NCBI GenBank assembly: GCA_011009095.1
Contig: VTPC01003801.1
Coordinates: forward strand, 1 to 64,000
DNA length: 64,000 nucleotides
Direction of reading: 5' to 3'
Origin: Ignelater luminosus
Taxonomy: Eukaryota; Arthropoda; Insecta; Coleoptera; Elateridae
Shown: positions 38,301 through 47,780 of the stretch, in pieces
Layout: each line of letters opens with the position of its first letter
Numbering within the stretch: the first letter of the stretch is position 1
Translations under genes and position numbers: made by a program
The notes under the pieces: generated by a model
What the model was told of the DNA's origin: nothing
Databases searched by the model: none
Seen by the model: the letters and a program-made list of their open reading frames with translations, nothing else

Positions 38301-41300
38301 CAGATCGTGAGTCTCCAACACGCTCTACTACAACAGAAAACATTGACGTTACAGAATATACTGATGAGTATTGCAAATACACTACACCAGGCCAAGATAA
38401 GCCAATGAAAGATCGCCCTGGCAAGGATAAACCAGAAAGAGACTCACCTGAGAGGTTTATTGGAACAACTGAATATACAACTACAACCCGTACTCAAACC
38501 ACATCTGATCGTATCCCAAAAGCAACAAAACCATCCCGACCAAGAGGTGACTCACCGACGCGTCCTTCCAAAGATACAGAAATAACAGAAAACTTGGAAG
38601 TCACAGAGTATACTGATGAGTATCGCAAACACACCACACCAGATAAAGATAAGCCAACCAAAGGCCGTCCTGGAAAGGATAAACCAGAGAGGGAATCACC
38701 TGAGAAGATTGTTGGAACAACCGAGTATACTACTACAAGTACAACACGTACTCAAAAGACAACATCCGATCGCATTCCAAAACCAACAAAACCATCCAGG
38801 CCAGATGATGAAGTTCCAACACGTCCTAAAGATGTAAAAACAACAGAGGATATTGAAGTCACAGAATATATCATACCAGGCCAAGATAGGCCAACAAAAG
38901 AGCGTCCGGGCAAAGATAAACCAGAAAGGGAATCACCTGAGAAAATTGTTGGAACAGCCGAGTACACTACTACAACTACAACGCGCACCCAAAAGACAAC
39001 ATCCGATCGCATTCCAAAACCAACAAAACCATCAAGGCCAGATGATGAAGCTCCAGCACGTCCTAAAGATGTAAAGACAACAAAGACTACTGAAGTCACA
39101 GAATACATCACATCAAGCCAAGATAAACCAACTAAAACTCGTCCTGGTACGGATAAACCAGAAAGGGAATCACCTGAAAGATTTGTTGGTACAACTGAAT
39201 ACACTACGACAACCCGTACGCAAAAGACAACATCTGACCGCATTCCAAAAGCAACAAAGCCATCCAAGCTAGAGGATGAATCACCAACACGTCCTTCCAA
39301 AGATACGGAAATAACAGAAAATGTGGAAGTTACGGAATACACGGATGAATATTGTAAATATACGCCAGATAAGGATAAACCAGCAAAAACTCGTCCTGGT
39401 AAAGATAAGCCAGAAAGGGAATCACCTGAACGATTTGTTGGGACCACTACAACCCGTACCCAGAAAACAACATCTGAACGTATTCCAAAAGCAACAAAAC
39501 CATCTAGACCAGACCAAGTATCTCCAATTCGTCCTACTAAAGATACAGAGACAACAGAGGATATTGAAGTAACAGAATACACAGATGAATATTCTAAATA
39601 TACCACACCAGGTAAAGATAAACCAACAAAGACCCGTCCTGGTAAGGATAAACCAGAAAGGGAATCGCCTGAGAGAACTATTAAAACAACCGAATATATT
39701 ACTACTACAACTCGTGCTGATCGTATTCCAAAAACAACAAAACCATCAAGACCAGATCGTGAATCTCCAACACGTACTACTAGAGATGATATTGAAGTCA
39801 CAGAATACACCGATGAATATTGCAAATATACTTCACCAACAAAAACTCGTCCTAGCCAGGATAAACCAGAGAGGGCATCCCCAGAAAGGTTTGTTGGTAC
39901 CACCGAATATACCGACGAGTACACCGCTACAAATCGCACGCAAAAGACAACATCTGATCGTATTACTAAAACAACAAAATCAAAACATCCAACTGGAAAA
40001 ACACCGATTTCTAAGGAACCTGACAAACAGACGGCCGATTGTGAAACAGCCAATATTGTTTTAGTTCGAACCGTCAAACAAGCCACCACTACTCTTGTAA
40101 ATGGTGACGTCTCAAAGAAGCCCTTGAGTCCTTCCAAATCCGGCCCAAAATCCGAACCAAAATCTCGAATAATAATAGAATATCCTTCACAAAAACCAAA
40201 ACCAGACAAAACTACCCCTGTGTCAAAAACTACAAAAACAACAACTGTGCGTAAAGATAAAATTGAGAATCTAGACTCGAAGACAAGAATCCACAAAACT
40301 GATGATTCCTACATAATCAAAACAACCAAAGTCTTGACTAACGGTGATGTACCAAAGCATAAAATCAGTCCAAAACCTACCAAGCCGGGTATAACAGAAT
40401 ATCCCTCTCAAAAAACTCCTGATCGTAGGAAGCCCACAACCGATAGACCAACCAAACCAGAAACTATATCAAAACGTAAGCCTCTTGATGTAACACCAGA
40501 TCGCAAAACGCCCAAAAAACCAGAAACCATAAAGTTTATCTACTCCCCTCAAGATAAACCAAGAAGTCCTGAAAGGTACAGCCCTACAAGACATACAACT
40601 GACAAAGAAAGAATCTATACAACGCAAACGGTAACCCAGAAGACCGTAACCAAGAAAGTTACAGACACAAATGAAACCAAACCAAAAGCAAAATCTCCTG
40701 TTAAATCTATTCCAAAACAACCTGAAACTCAACAAGTACCAAAACGCCACGTGGTCACTACAACGATACACGTAACTCCTAAAGCCAAACAACCTGAAAG
40801 TCTAAAGAAACCTGTTCAGAAAACAACAGTGGCTCATACAGTTGTCCATACAACAAGAACAAAAGATAAATTGAAACCTCGAAAACCTTTAGAAAATGGC
40901 CGTGTTACTACCACAGAGGATGAATCAGACAGCGAATGTGAGATAATTGAAGACACAATCGATACTAGATATACTCGTAAAACTGATTCGAAAGTCACGA
41001 GAACTACCAGCGATCAAATTATTAAAACTCCTCGTCGCACACCAGTACGTGGACAATCTAAACCAGAAATCTCACCTTCTGCAAAACCAACAGAAAAAGT
41101 AACCAGAAAGACAGATAAGAAAGTCATCACAACAAAATCTATCATTATCAATAATGACTTTAATGATGAAAGAGAAATTGTAGTAAATCTACAAAGATCT
41201 AAATCTTCTCGAGAACCAACTCCCGATAGAATCTGTCCACGACCTGCATCAGAAGATGAAGATACCGGAATTCCTAGATATCCCGATCAAATTAGCGAAC

Positions 41301-44300
41301 CTGATGAGCCTGGCGTACGTAGGAAACCTACGAGACTTTCTGATATACCCATCATTGAATCAGAAGATACATCACAATTCACAAGAATCACTCAGTATGA
41401 TGATACAAAAACTGAAGTTTCCAGAAGAGTAAATAGAGTTGAAGAGACCGACGAATGTCTTCTTAGTGTAAATCAGAAAGTTAGTAAGTTCGTGGATGAA
41501 GCTGGCAGATTAACTAAAAAACCACAAAAACCATTAAGTCCCACGCGTAAAAGTCCTAGACCTGATGTAGTAGTGGATGAAACGGATGAAACTTACACTT
41601 CAGTTTCTGATAAAGTTAGTAAATTCGTAACTACATCAGACCATCTTACAACTAGGAAACATATTCCTGAACGTCCAAAAAGTCCTAAATGTAAGAACTA
41701 TCCAGATATAGAACCAGATGATGACACCAAATTTAGTAGCGTGTCTGAAAAAGTTTCACATTTTATTGAAACAGCTGAAAAGGTTAAATACCCACAGAAA
41801 CCTACTTTAAAAGATGGTCCAGCACCAAAAGTTAAACGTCCAGATTTTGTCAATGTGGAGGAGAATATAAGAACAGACGAATGCTTATTAAGCGTTTCTG
41901 ATAAGGTCACCAAATTTACTCAGAAATTACAGAGTCCTGATTATAAAAAACCTGTAAGCCTCGCTAAAATGGATATTACTCCTAAGAGAGAATCTCCAAC
42001 ACGGGAATCTCCTAGGAGAGATTCACCAAGAAGGGAGTCACCATCTAAAATATCCACAGAATGCGTTCAGATTGATACGGAAGAACAGACTTACACAAGA
42101 AGAGTGTCGCCTGATAGATATAGTCCTAGTCGAAGGGAAAGCTCACCAAGACCGTATACAACCGAAGTGAAAACTCCAACAAAACAGAGTACGATAACCA
42201 AGACGGATATTCAACAAACGAAATATACACGTAAAGATAGCTCTATAAAAGAACCCGATTCCACTCCTAAATCTAGTCGCAACGATGATGAACCACACAG
42301 CGTGTTAAGCCCAACTGGTAGGTTAAGAAGCACTGAAAGTATTCGTAAAGCTAAAGAGCTGTTCGAGAATATCGCTAAAGAACAAAAAGTCACCACTAAA
42401 CAGCGAGATATCTTAAATCGGCCATCTGTTTTTGACGGTAAAAAACCGAAACAACCAGAAGAATACACAAGAATAATTAAAAAGGAAGATGTTAAATTAA
42501 CAGATATTGGCGTTTATAATGTTAAAAGCAAACTAAGATATTCAAGTGATGAAGATGTAGACATCACGGACACCACACGTAAAACCATCATAGGCACGTG
42601 TAATAGAGATGATAATCTTAAATCAACCAGGTTAGTAATGGATAGAATAAACCGCTCGCGTTCTCCGGAAAGAGATGGTGACACTCCAGGATATTTAAGG
42701 CCTTTAGATAGAAGTCCAAGACCTCATAGTCCATATCAAGATCGTTCACGTTCACCAAAACCAAGATCAGAGAGTCCTTCTCGAGAAAGATCACCAAGAC
42801 CACACGATCCATCCCTTGATGAAATTCCTCACTACATGTGGCCACTAGATAGAACTCTTCATGATCACAGTGTGGAACATGAAAGATCACACTCGAGATC
42901 TCGAGAATCTACACCAGATCATCATGCAAAATTGAGATCGCGTGGATCTACACCTGATAGACATATTCCTGGTTATATGAAACCTTTAGATAGACATGTG
43001 AGACCTAGAAGTCCACATCGTACAGTCGTTGATGAAACTGAAGAGATAGTTTATAAAAAGGTAGATGATACAGATAAGAAAACTAAGTTTGGTGTTACAT
43101 TAAGAAGGACGGATTCTGGAAGAGCGGTTACTACTGGAACAACTTCCACTACAACTACAGTCAGTACTAGTCAGAAACGTAAACTTTCACAGGTTGAAAT
43201 TGAAAGGATATTAACAACTCAAGAGATTGAAACAATTTATGATGTTGAAATCCTCGAAATATTGGTAAGTAATTGAATTTTATTTTGAAAAGTTATACTT
43301 TCAAGTCAAAATTAATTTTTAGTTGGAAAGAGCTGTCAATTACGAACAGCGGCGCAGGATTCGCTCTCAGATACGAATTGTAAAACAATTAATTGCCGAT
43401 AATAAATTGGCAATTGTTACAAGCAAAAAGACAACAAAAACAGTATCACCCACTAGGGATTCCCCTAAGATTAGAGAAAAGAGTCCTGATAAGCCTGTAA
43501 AGGATAGATCTGTTAGTAAAAATTATCAATACACAGACAGCGTGACAAAGAAACATGATGTCGATAAAAAATCAGAATATCACTCAAGTTACTCTTATAG
43601 TGAAAGACGTACTTCATCGGAAATGAAAACTCATGTGAGGAGTACCAGTCCGGAAACTAAAATCATTAGAGGAAAAAGTCCTGAGAAGGTTCCAAGGAAA
43701 TCGATTACTACTACAGAAGAAACAATTACAAGACGCAGCCCTGAGCGAAAAACAGAGAAAACGGAGAGCAGAACCGTTTTTAAAACGGAACTCAGACGTA
43801 CTACACCAGTAACCAAGACAGTCGTTGAAGAGAAACCATCTTGGATTACACAACGTCCTTTGAAAAAAGTAACCGATTCTGCCCCTAGTAGAAAAGGTAC
43901 TTCTACAAGTTCAACGACGACAACAACGAAGAAACAGACAATTACAAGAACGAGTCCATCAAAAGAACGTAAACCTACTGATGATATCACTTCAAGTTAT
44001 GGTGTAGGACCCACCGATGAAAATGGCAGCCCATTGTTTGGTCTTAAAGCTTTAAGGGCTCAAAATAAAACTGACACAACAAAAGGTAAACTTTAAATTT
44101 GATTTGATAATTCTATTAGTGTAATAATTGTTATACAGTACAAGGTACAGTAATCCGGAGCCATTATTATTCTGAAAATGGGCAAGAACCAATAGGAGAA
44201 ATTAGCGTGACGAAATATTCGACGGATCCTAGAGATCTTGAAGGAAATGCGGAAGATAGAAACGGCCTCGTTTCTGTTACAACAACTCAGAAGTTTGGTA

Positions 44301-45115
44301 CAAAAGGCACTCCATCATATCGAACGATAACCGATAAAAAGGTAATTTTGATGATGAAGTAATAATCTTATGATTATTCCAATTATTTTTAGCGCATAAC
44401 CGAAAAGGACGATGAAGATTGTGAGACTGTAACAAGAAAATCGTCCACAACGAAAGTATCTCGACGCGGGTCGGTGAAAGAAATGTCGAAGAAATTTATT
44501 GAGAATGCAGGTAAGTTATAGAATCTCGAGTAAAATTAGAGCATTTAAAAATAAAAATTATTCCTAAGTGGAAACTTCGAAAAATGAAAGGCAGTCATCC
44601 TACCCAAAGGCAGGATTAATCTTGCGAACTTCCAGTTTCAAGGACACTGCAAAAACCGGAGCTGGTAGTAGTAGAGAATCTTCTCCTGGTAATTTATTAA
44701 CACATTTATAGTAACTGGTTAAATGAATCAATTTATTTTTTTCAGAAAAGGAAACCGTTTGCAAAACAGTTACTGTAAAGAAAACAACTAGCAGTAGCAG
44801 CAGTGGAGGACGTACAGACACATTTTTAAATAATCAAACCCGTGTACGCGGTGTTCAAGATGTGATCACACGAATGAAAAATGCAGATGATGGTAAGTCG
44901 AGTTGAACGCAAGAATTCAGTAAGGTAAGTGTATTTTGGTTGCAGACTATCAGGCGGACGACACACCTGAAGACAAAGAAGCTAGAAGTTTACTGAATAA
45001 ATTCATCGGTTCCCAAGTTATCCTTTCGGGAATGGAAACGCGTTCCTCTTCATCACCTTCTGGTACTGCTACCACTACGGTCAAACGTACCACAACGACA
45101 TCATCCACTTCAAAG
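26333..45115 (+). CDS. Smoothelin-like giant cytoskeletal protein gene (multi-exon, 3' incomplete)
   Basis: Nine exons (26333-26395, 33697-33979, 34068-43264, 43323-44085, 44139-44341, 44393-44510, 44569-44688, 44746-44892, 44946-45115) total 11,064 nt, exactly 3,688 codons with no internal stop. All introns have GT...AG ends and compatible phases. Two smoothelin-type modules (charged helix with KKEIRSHMYKLR and RRRIRSQIRIVK) lie at residues about 14-46 and 3174-3209. The middle is Thr/Lys/Pro/Arg/Asp-rich, poor in hydrophobics and repetitive, so it is probably disordered. No signal peptide or membrane segment is seen. Smoothelins of vertebrates bind actin in contractile cells and end in a calponin-homology domain; that domain is not found before 64000. 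Family assignment is from motif recognition; a muscle or cytoskeletal role is inference. Confidence 0.85.
27330..28870 (+). mobile_element. Decayed LINE in first coding intron, RT and possible RNase H
   Basis: Plus-strand fragments in several frames. Near 27455-27580 is an IALLNVIGKIFAKTLTAQLA-like RT block followed by NNLIPNNQFDF. 27690-27960 holds the central RT in poor shape. Near 28040-28080 is the block LVKYLGIAFSSILKWSD. 28290-28400 resembles the C-terminal connection (PPIDARFEFLRSLCITKVIY). Near 28600-28650 a GSKSTIPGSALSW stretch could be the start of RNase H. Multiple stops; no endonuclease seen. A jockey/R1-type LINE is the best guess, inserted in sense with the host gene. Confidence 0.72.
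29801..30049 (+). pseudogene. LINE AP-endonuclease fragment
   Basis: The middle of an exonuclease-endonuclease-phosphatase domain: VYGPNE and GDLNG are the family's catalytic blocks. The frame breaks on both sides. In live elements this enzyme nicks target DNA to prime reverse transcription. Confidence 0.8.
30969..32013 (+). pseudogene. LINE reverse transcriptase, frame-broken
   Basis: Two open stretches (30969-31313 and 31708-32013) joined by a stop-containing middle. The first has the template-grip block NNYRGISPL. The middle keeps LEKAFDSVPRKK and a damaged RQGG block. The second starts just after the YADD box at about 31694-31705 and contains the thumb motif KYLGSI. It belongs to the second intronic LINE. 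Confidence 0.85.
32371..33696. other. Remainder of first coding intron
   Basis: AT-rich, no coding motif. It ends in the acceptor tattag at 33691-33696. Nothing else recognised. Confidence 0.55.
33697..33979 (+). CDS. Smoothelin-like gene, second coding exon
   Basis: After the acceptor tttgttattag (ending 33696) the frame opens with WQDTEDFGKKKEIRSHMYK and LREERLRNFY, completing the N-terminal smoothelin-type module. It continues with a polar stretch (STPGLHDKTVKEGNG, SLADHSFLSLKSKEIRDSES) and ends MHYRVT plus one base at the donor CCG|GTAAGA. 283 nt, phase 0 in and phase 1 out. An internal ATG at 33745 exists, but the upstream codons are conserved-looking module sequence, so it is not the start. 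Confidence 0.88.
33980..34067 (+). other. Short intron with (ATT)n microsatellite
   Basis: 88-nt intron, GTAAGA to TTTCAG, phase 1. It contains an (ATT)n run at about 33988-34010 followed by a cat/atc variant. Removing it joins G to CT as an alanine codon and keeps the frame open. Confidence 0.85.
34068..43264 (+). CDS. Smoothelin-like gene, 9.2-kb repeat-rich exon
   Basis: A single open exon of 9,197 nt (about 3,066 residues, protein positions 116-3181). It is open from the acceptor ttatttcag (34067) to the donor ATTG|GTAAGT. Composition is dominated by Thr, Lys, Pro, Arg, Asp, Glu and Ser, with almost no hydrophobic core. Internal repeats: 15/10-residue TPGDRTP units (residues about 626-770), eight units of about 80 residues around VTEYTDEY and GKDKPERESPERFVGTTEYT (about 1460-2090), and four SVSDKVSKF motifs (about 2577-2738). 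EFPSQIRKSPEK-type motifs recur near 37265-37500, and EYPSQK near 40180 and 40398. A helix-like block SIRKAKELFENIAKEQ lies near 42340-42390. SP/TP dipeptides are frequent, giving many potential proline-directed phosphosites (inference). The end, VEILEIL, starts the second smoothelin-type module. Confidence 0.93.
35597..36031 (+). repeat. In-frame minisatellite: 7 x 45 nt then 4 x 30 nt
   Basis: Seven units encode TPGDRTPREQTPAYG-type 15-mers, followed by four shortened 10-mers (TPGDRTPRGQ, TPGDRTPAAS, TPGDRTPVSR, TPGDRTPAVQ). Units 2-4 and units 5-7 match each other as triplets (TPGDR/KPxDR/TPGDH starts), so a 135-nt block was duplicated most recently. All unit lengths are multiples of three, so copy-number changes keep the frame. 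Confidence 0.93.
38040..39995 (+). repeat. Eight-unit in-frame tandem repeat of about 240 nt
   Basis: Each unit encodes, in order: I/V-x-VTEYTDEYCKYTTP, DKPTKxRPGKDKPERESPER, FVGTTEYTTTTRTQKTTSDR, IPKATKPSRPDxESPTR. Unit starts lie near 38101, 38341, 38592, 38843, 39085, 39322, 39563 and 39789, spaced 226-251 nt. Units 4 and 5 lack the TDEY part and are closest to each other. The repeat is part of the coding exon and ends where the sequence becomes KSKHPTGKTPISKEP. Confidence 0.92.
41450..41940 (+). repeat. Four SVSDKVSKF motifs in the protein
   Basis: Four spaced motifs: DECLLSVNQKVSKFVDEAGR (41450), TYTSVSDKVSKFVTTSDHL (about 41590), KFSSVSEKVSHFIETAEKV (about 41730) and DECLLSVSDKVTKFTQKLQ (about 41877). 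Spacing is about 135-150 nt. They are short amphipathic segments separated by Pro/Lys-rich linkers in an otherwise disordered region, so they are candidate binding motifs. The partner is unknown. Confidence 0.85.
43323..44085 (+). CDS. Smoothelin-like gene, exon with second module
   Basis: After a 58-nt intron (43265-43322, GTAAGT...TTTAG) the exon opens LERAVNYEQRRRIRSQIRIV, completing the second smoothelin-type module (residues about 3174-3209). The rest is again Ser/Thr/Arg/Lys-rich (SPERKTEKTESRT, SKERKPTDDITSSYG) and ends VGPTDENGSPLFGLKALRAQ plus a short tail, a notably less disordered block likely to be conserved. 763 nt, phase 0 in and phase 1 out at AAAAG|GTAAAC. Reading through the donor gives a stop at once, supporting the splice. 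Confidence 0.9.
44139..44341 (+). CDS. Smoothelin-like gene, exon 203 nt
   Basis: Acceptor ttgttatacag (ending 44138). The frame carried from phase 1 reads VQGTVIRSHYYSENGQEPIG, then EISVTKYSTDPRDLEGNAED and QKFGTKGTPSYRTITDKK, ending in phase 0 at AAAAAG|GTAATT. No stop. The tyrosine-containing, moderately structured text resembles the preceding GSPLFGLKALRA block in being less repetitive than the giant exon. Confidence 0.82.
44393..44510 (+). CDS. Smoothelin-like gene, exon 118 nt
   Basis: Acceptor aattatttttag (ending 44392). Reads RITEKDDEDCETVTRKSSTT, then KVSRRGSVKEMSKKFIENA, and leaves in phase 1 at GCAG|GTAAGT. RRGSV is a basophilic-kinase-like site (motif only), followed by the amphipathic SVKEMSKKFIENA. 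Confidence 0.85.
44569..44688 (+). CDS. Smoothelin-like gene, exon 120 nt
   Basis: Acceptor attcctaag (ending 44568). Phase 1 in and out, so this exon can be skipped without a frame change. Reads VETSKNERQSSYPKAGLILR then TSSFKDTAKTGAGSSRESSP. The donor is CCTG|GTAATT. Confidence 0.78.
44746..44892 (+). CDS. Smoothelin-like gene, exon 147 nt
   Basis: Acceptor atttttttcag (ending 44745). Symmetric phase 1-1. Reads EKETVCKTVTVKKTTSSSSS, then GGRTDTFLNNQTRVRGVQDV and ITRMKNADD, ending at GATG|GTAAGT. The VRGVQDVITRMKNAD part is helical-looking and pairs with the following exon's LLNKFIGSQVILSGME. Confidence 0.86.
44946..45115 (+). CDS. Smoothelin-like gene, last coding exon found
   Basis: Acceptor ttttggttgcag (ending 44945). 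Reads DYQADDTPEDKEARSLLNKF, then IGSQVILSGMETRSSSSPSG and a Thr/Ser run ending TSSTSK at the donor CAAAG|GTAAGT, phase 0. Reading through the donor gives VSLP and a stop, which could end a short isoform if the intron is retained. The strong donor argues that coding continues downstream. No convincing phase-0 partner exon was found up to 64000. Confidence 0.86.
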
Positions 45116-47029
45116 GTAAGTTTACCTTAATAACAATAAATATGTGTATTAAAGATTATTAAGTTTTCATAGTTATGATTACAATGAAATAAAGACAACA
45201 ATATTATTCACACTTTGTTGACAGTATAAACAGAGAAGTCATAACAGTGCAGTCCTTGGTTTCAAATAGTCTAACGTTATTTATAGTCAAGGATACACTT
45301 TGAGGAAGATCTCAATTAAACTTGTCGCTGTATTAATTTTACTGCGATAACGTACAGATACAGACTGCGCGCAGCATATGTTGCCAGTTTATTATTTAAT
45401 TATTTAAAGAAACTTTTCGAGTGCTATTTATATAACGTAGAATTCTAAGAAATGCAGCAAAACCTTGAAGTGATACATTAAATTTCTCTTTGTTATTCAT
45501 CTAGTGGTTTTCTGATTAAGAATTTTAATTATTCTAATTTACGCCTCACCAGTGGTATTTTAACTTTTTTTGTGCTTACAATTTTGTTTCTTTGTCAAAA
45601 ATAAAATAGAAAAGCTCCCTTGTTCGATTATTCCTGGCCACAATCTCTTCAATTTATTTTTATTCTTCATAACATCTTCCTTGCCCTTTTCGTTCTGCAA
45701 CTTATTTTGTCCTATTTCAGTTGCAGCTTTGACCTTAATATCGATTTTCAAATATTCCTTTTTTGAAGTTTTCCATTGCTTCTTTTCACCTGGTTGGGTC
45801 ATTTGTGTCCATTACAAGCGTGCTCATTACTACATTATCTGTTTTCGTTTAGCTTCACTCAATCTTATTCACAAAACATAAAAGATTCAGAAACGCCACT
45901 GTAGCTATTACCTTATTTAAATAATCAGGGTTTGATATGTACAAATCTAGACTCAAGGAATCAATAAAAAAATGTGAAGAAAAAAATTACAATGTCTTAA
46001 GCAAAAAGTAGATATTATTAAGAAGAAAAGCTTTTCCTACATCTACATTCTGAAGATAATATTTCCAAAATATCTTAAACTGCAATAAAAATCTTAAACT
46101 AAAATAAAGATTTGTTTCCAATATTTTATAGTACAATAAATATTAATTATAAGCAACAATTAAAAGACTTTTCCCCAGTGTGACATTTACATTTACTCTA
46201 GAATTAGAGAAAAGCTTTGTGCAATTGTTACTGCAGTGTAGCAATACGTATTTTCAAAATGTAAGTAGGCCTTGTTATACATTCTCAATAATAAAAGACT
46301 AACATTCGAATAGAGAATGCTCAATTTATCTTGCTAACTACATGTAGGTACGCAACACATATGGCACATAAAAGAACCTTACATGCCACTTTTTTTCATA
46401 AATATTTTAGATAATTACTAAATACGAAGAAATTCTTGTCAAAGTGACAAGCAATGTGTTCTAATAATTTTTAATTTTTTGTTTTTGACAGCTATCTCTT
46501 GTGAAAATCTGAAACAATATTTTGCAATTACGAAGATATCCATGATAAGCAAAGTGTGTTGTCTACCTACTTGTAGCGCCTAAAATTGGGCTTCTTTTGT
46601 TATTTCATGTTCTTCAAGATCGTCTTCCCTTCTAATTCTTTTCTTGCACTTTCATTTCATCTTCCTGTACACATGTTCAAATCATGTCAATTGCCCCTTT
46701 ATAGGCTAAATCTTAAGTTATTTCTTATTTGATTATCATGACATTCATTCGTGTTTTTTATTGTTTTTCTGATAAAGCGCTATGATTCGCTGTTATATAT
46801 TATAGTGTTGGTCCACCACCTTCTTTTATGTTCTTTGGTCTTTCTCTCTTTTCTATGAATGTTGTTTTCATCGTAACATACAGGGTGATTCACTAGTGAA
46901 GACGCGCCTAGTAGAATCTGAAATGTAAGGGAACAGTAGTATTTGAATCTTTGTTGATAAGTTGGATAGTATAAGACTACTTGCTTTGCACGCGCCTTAC
47001 AAAGCATTAGCAAGTTAGTTATCTACTGC
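45116..47029. other. Putative intron sequence, no exon found
   Basis: Downstream of the last donor. No in-frame phase-0 exon was recognised. Text near 46580-46720 on the minus strand hints at LINE tail sequence but is too weak to call. A 'tacagggtgattcac' motif is at about 46880. Confidence 0.45.
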
Positions 47030-47245
47030 CTCAATTTCTGCTCAACCTCTTTTCCCAAAACGGCTTCAGGATCAACGCTTCCAACATCTTTGGGAGTTTT
47101 TCCAGAGAGTTTGTTCCTGATAGTAGAACGTTGAACTCGGAAGGCTTTACTTGCTGCTATACAGTCATTCCGTCTCTAATTGAATTTAATGCTTTAGAAA
47201 CATTGTCAAGGGGATACTGATATATTTGTCTCTTGACATCTTGAA
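47030..47245 (-). pseudogene. Pipsqueak-type HTH of a pogo/jerky-like transposase, fragment
   Basis: On the minus strand, 47240-47170 reads YPLDNVSKALNSIRDGM and, after a one-base shift, 47160-47030 reads AASKAFRVQRSTIRNKLSGK followed by TPKDVGSVDPEAVLGKEVEQ and KLRQ. This is the layout of a psq helix-turn-helix (x-ALxxIRxG-xxx-AAxxFxVxRSTLRxKLxGK) followed by the start of the CENP-B-like second HTH, as in pogo/Tigger/jerky-type transposases. No DDE domain is seen nearby. A host psq-domain gene fragment is the alternative. Confidence 0.55.
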
Positions 47246-47289
47246 ATCTTTAATGCAACAATTAATTTTAATTGCCCAAGTCAGGGTAG

Positions 47290-47780
47290 ACTTTATATAC
47301 ATTATACACATGGCTAAATCTGAGACTGAATTGCTCGATATTTCTCAGCTGTTCTTCCATCTTTCTGTCAGGTGTGGACTTAATCTTAACTTGTTTCTTG
47401 TATGTCTCGTTTTTCATCCTATTTCTTCTAGTGTTATTTTCTATTTTTCCCCAAGAATCTCATTTCTATCGCATTTATTCGCGTTTTATATGTTTTCTGA
47501 AAAGGTTTATGTTTCGTTGCTGTATATCGTTAGTCTCACCATCTGGATTGTCTCTGGTTTTATTTTTCTTTTGGCATTTCTTTTACAAATTGGTTTTTCC
47601 CGAATTCCACTCCGTCAGTATCTTTGTACTTCTTATCACTTCATTCGTTATTTTCATTGTATCCTGTGTTACATTGCTTCTTCGTGGCGATTGGCTTATT
47701 TTTAACTTTTATATTTCATCTAACACCTTTTTTCTAGATTTGTCTAGATTTATTTCATTTAATTTATTTCAAGATTAATA
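47290..47780 (-). mobile_element. LINE C-terminal fragment, very decayed
   Basis: Minus-strand text around 47490-47380 contains NAIEMRFLGK and, one frame over, an 'ITLEEIG.KTRHTRNKL'-like stretch, resembling the 'EMRFLR.I.G.TRRDRIRN..IR..L' C-terminal segment of RTE/CR1-like reverse transcriptases. The long plus-strand open frames here are AT-driven shadows of it. Only one motif supports the call. Confidence 0.4.

Noticed and set aside
38752..40296. Minus-strand open frame of 514 codons
   Set aside because: It is the antisense shadow of the eight-unit coding repeat; the repetitive plus-strand codons avoid stops on the other strand. The plus frame has splice sites and module continuity.
45560..45881. 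Overlapping frames on both strands (Lys-rich on minus, Phe-rich on plus)
   Set aside because: Low-complexity AT-rich sequence; neither strand shows a motif, nor splice fit with the host gene.
47226..47778. Plus-strand frames with apparent membrane segments
   Set aside because: T-rich antisense of a decayed LINE C-terminus; no start context, no conserved motif.
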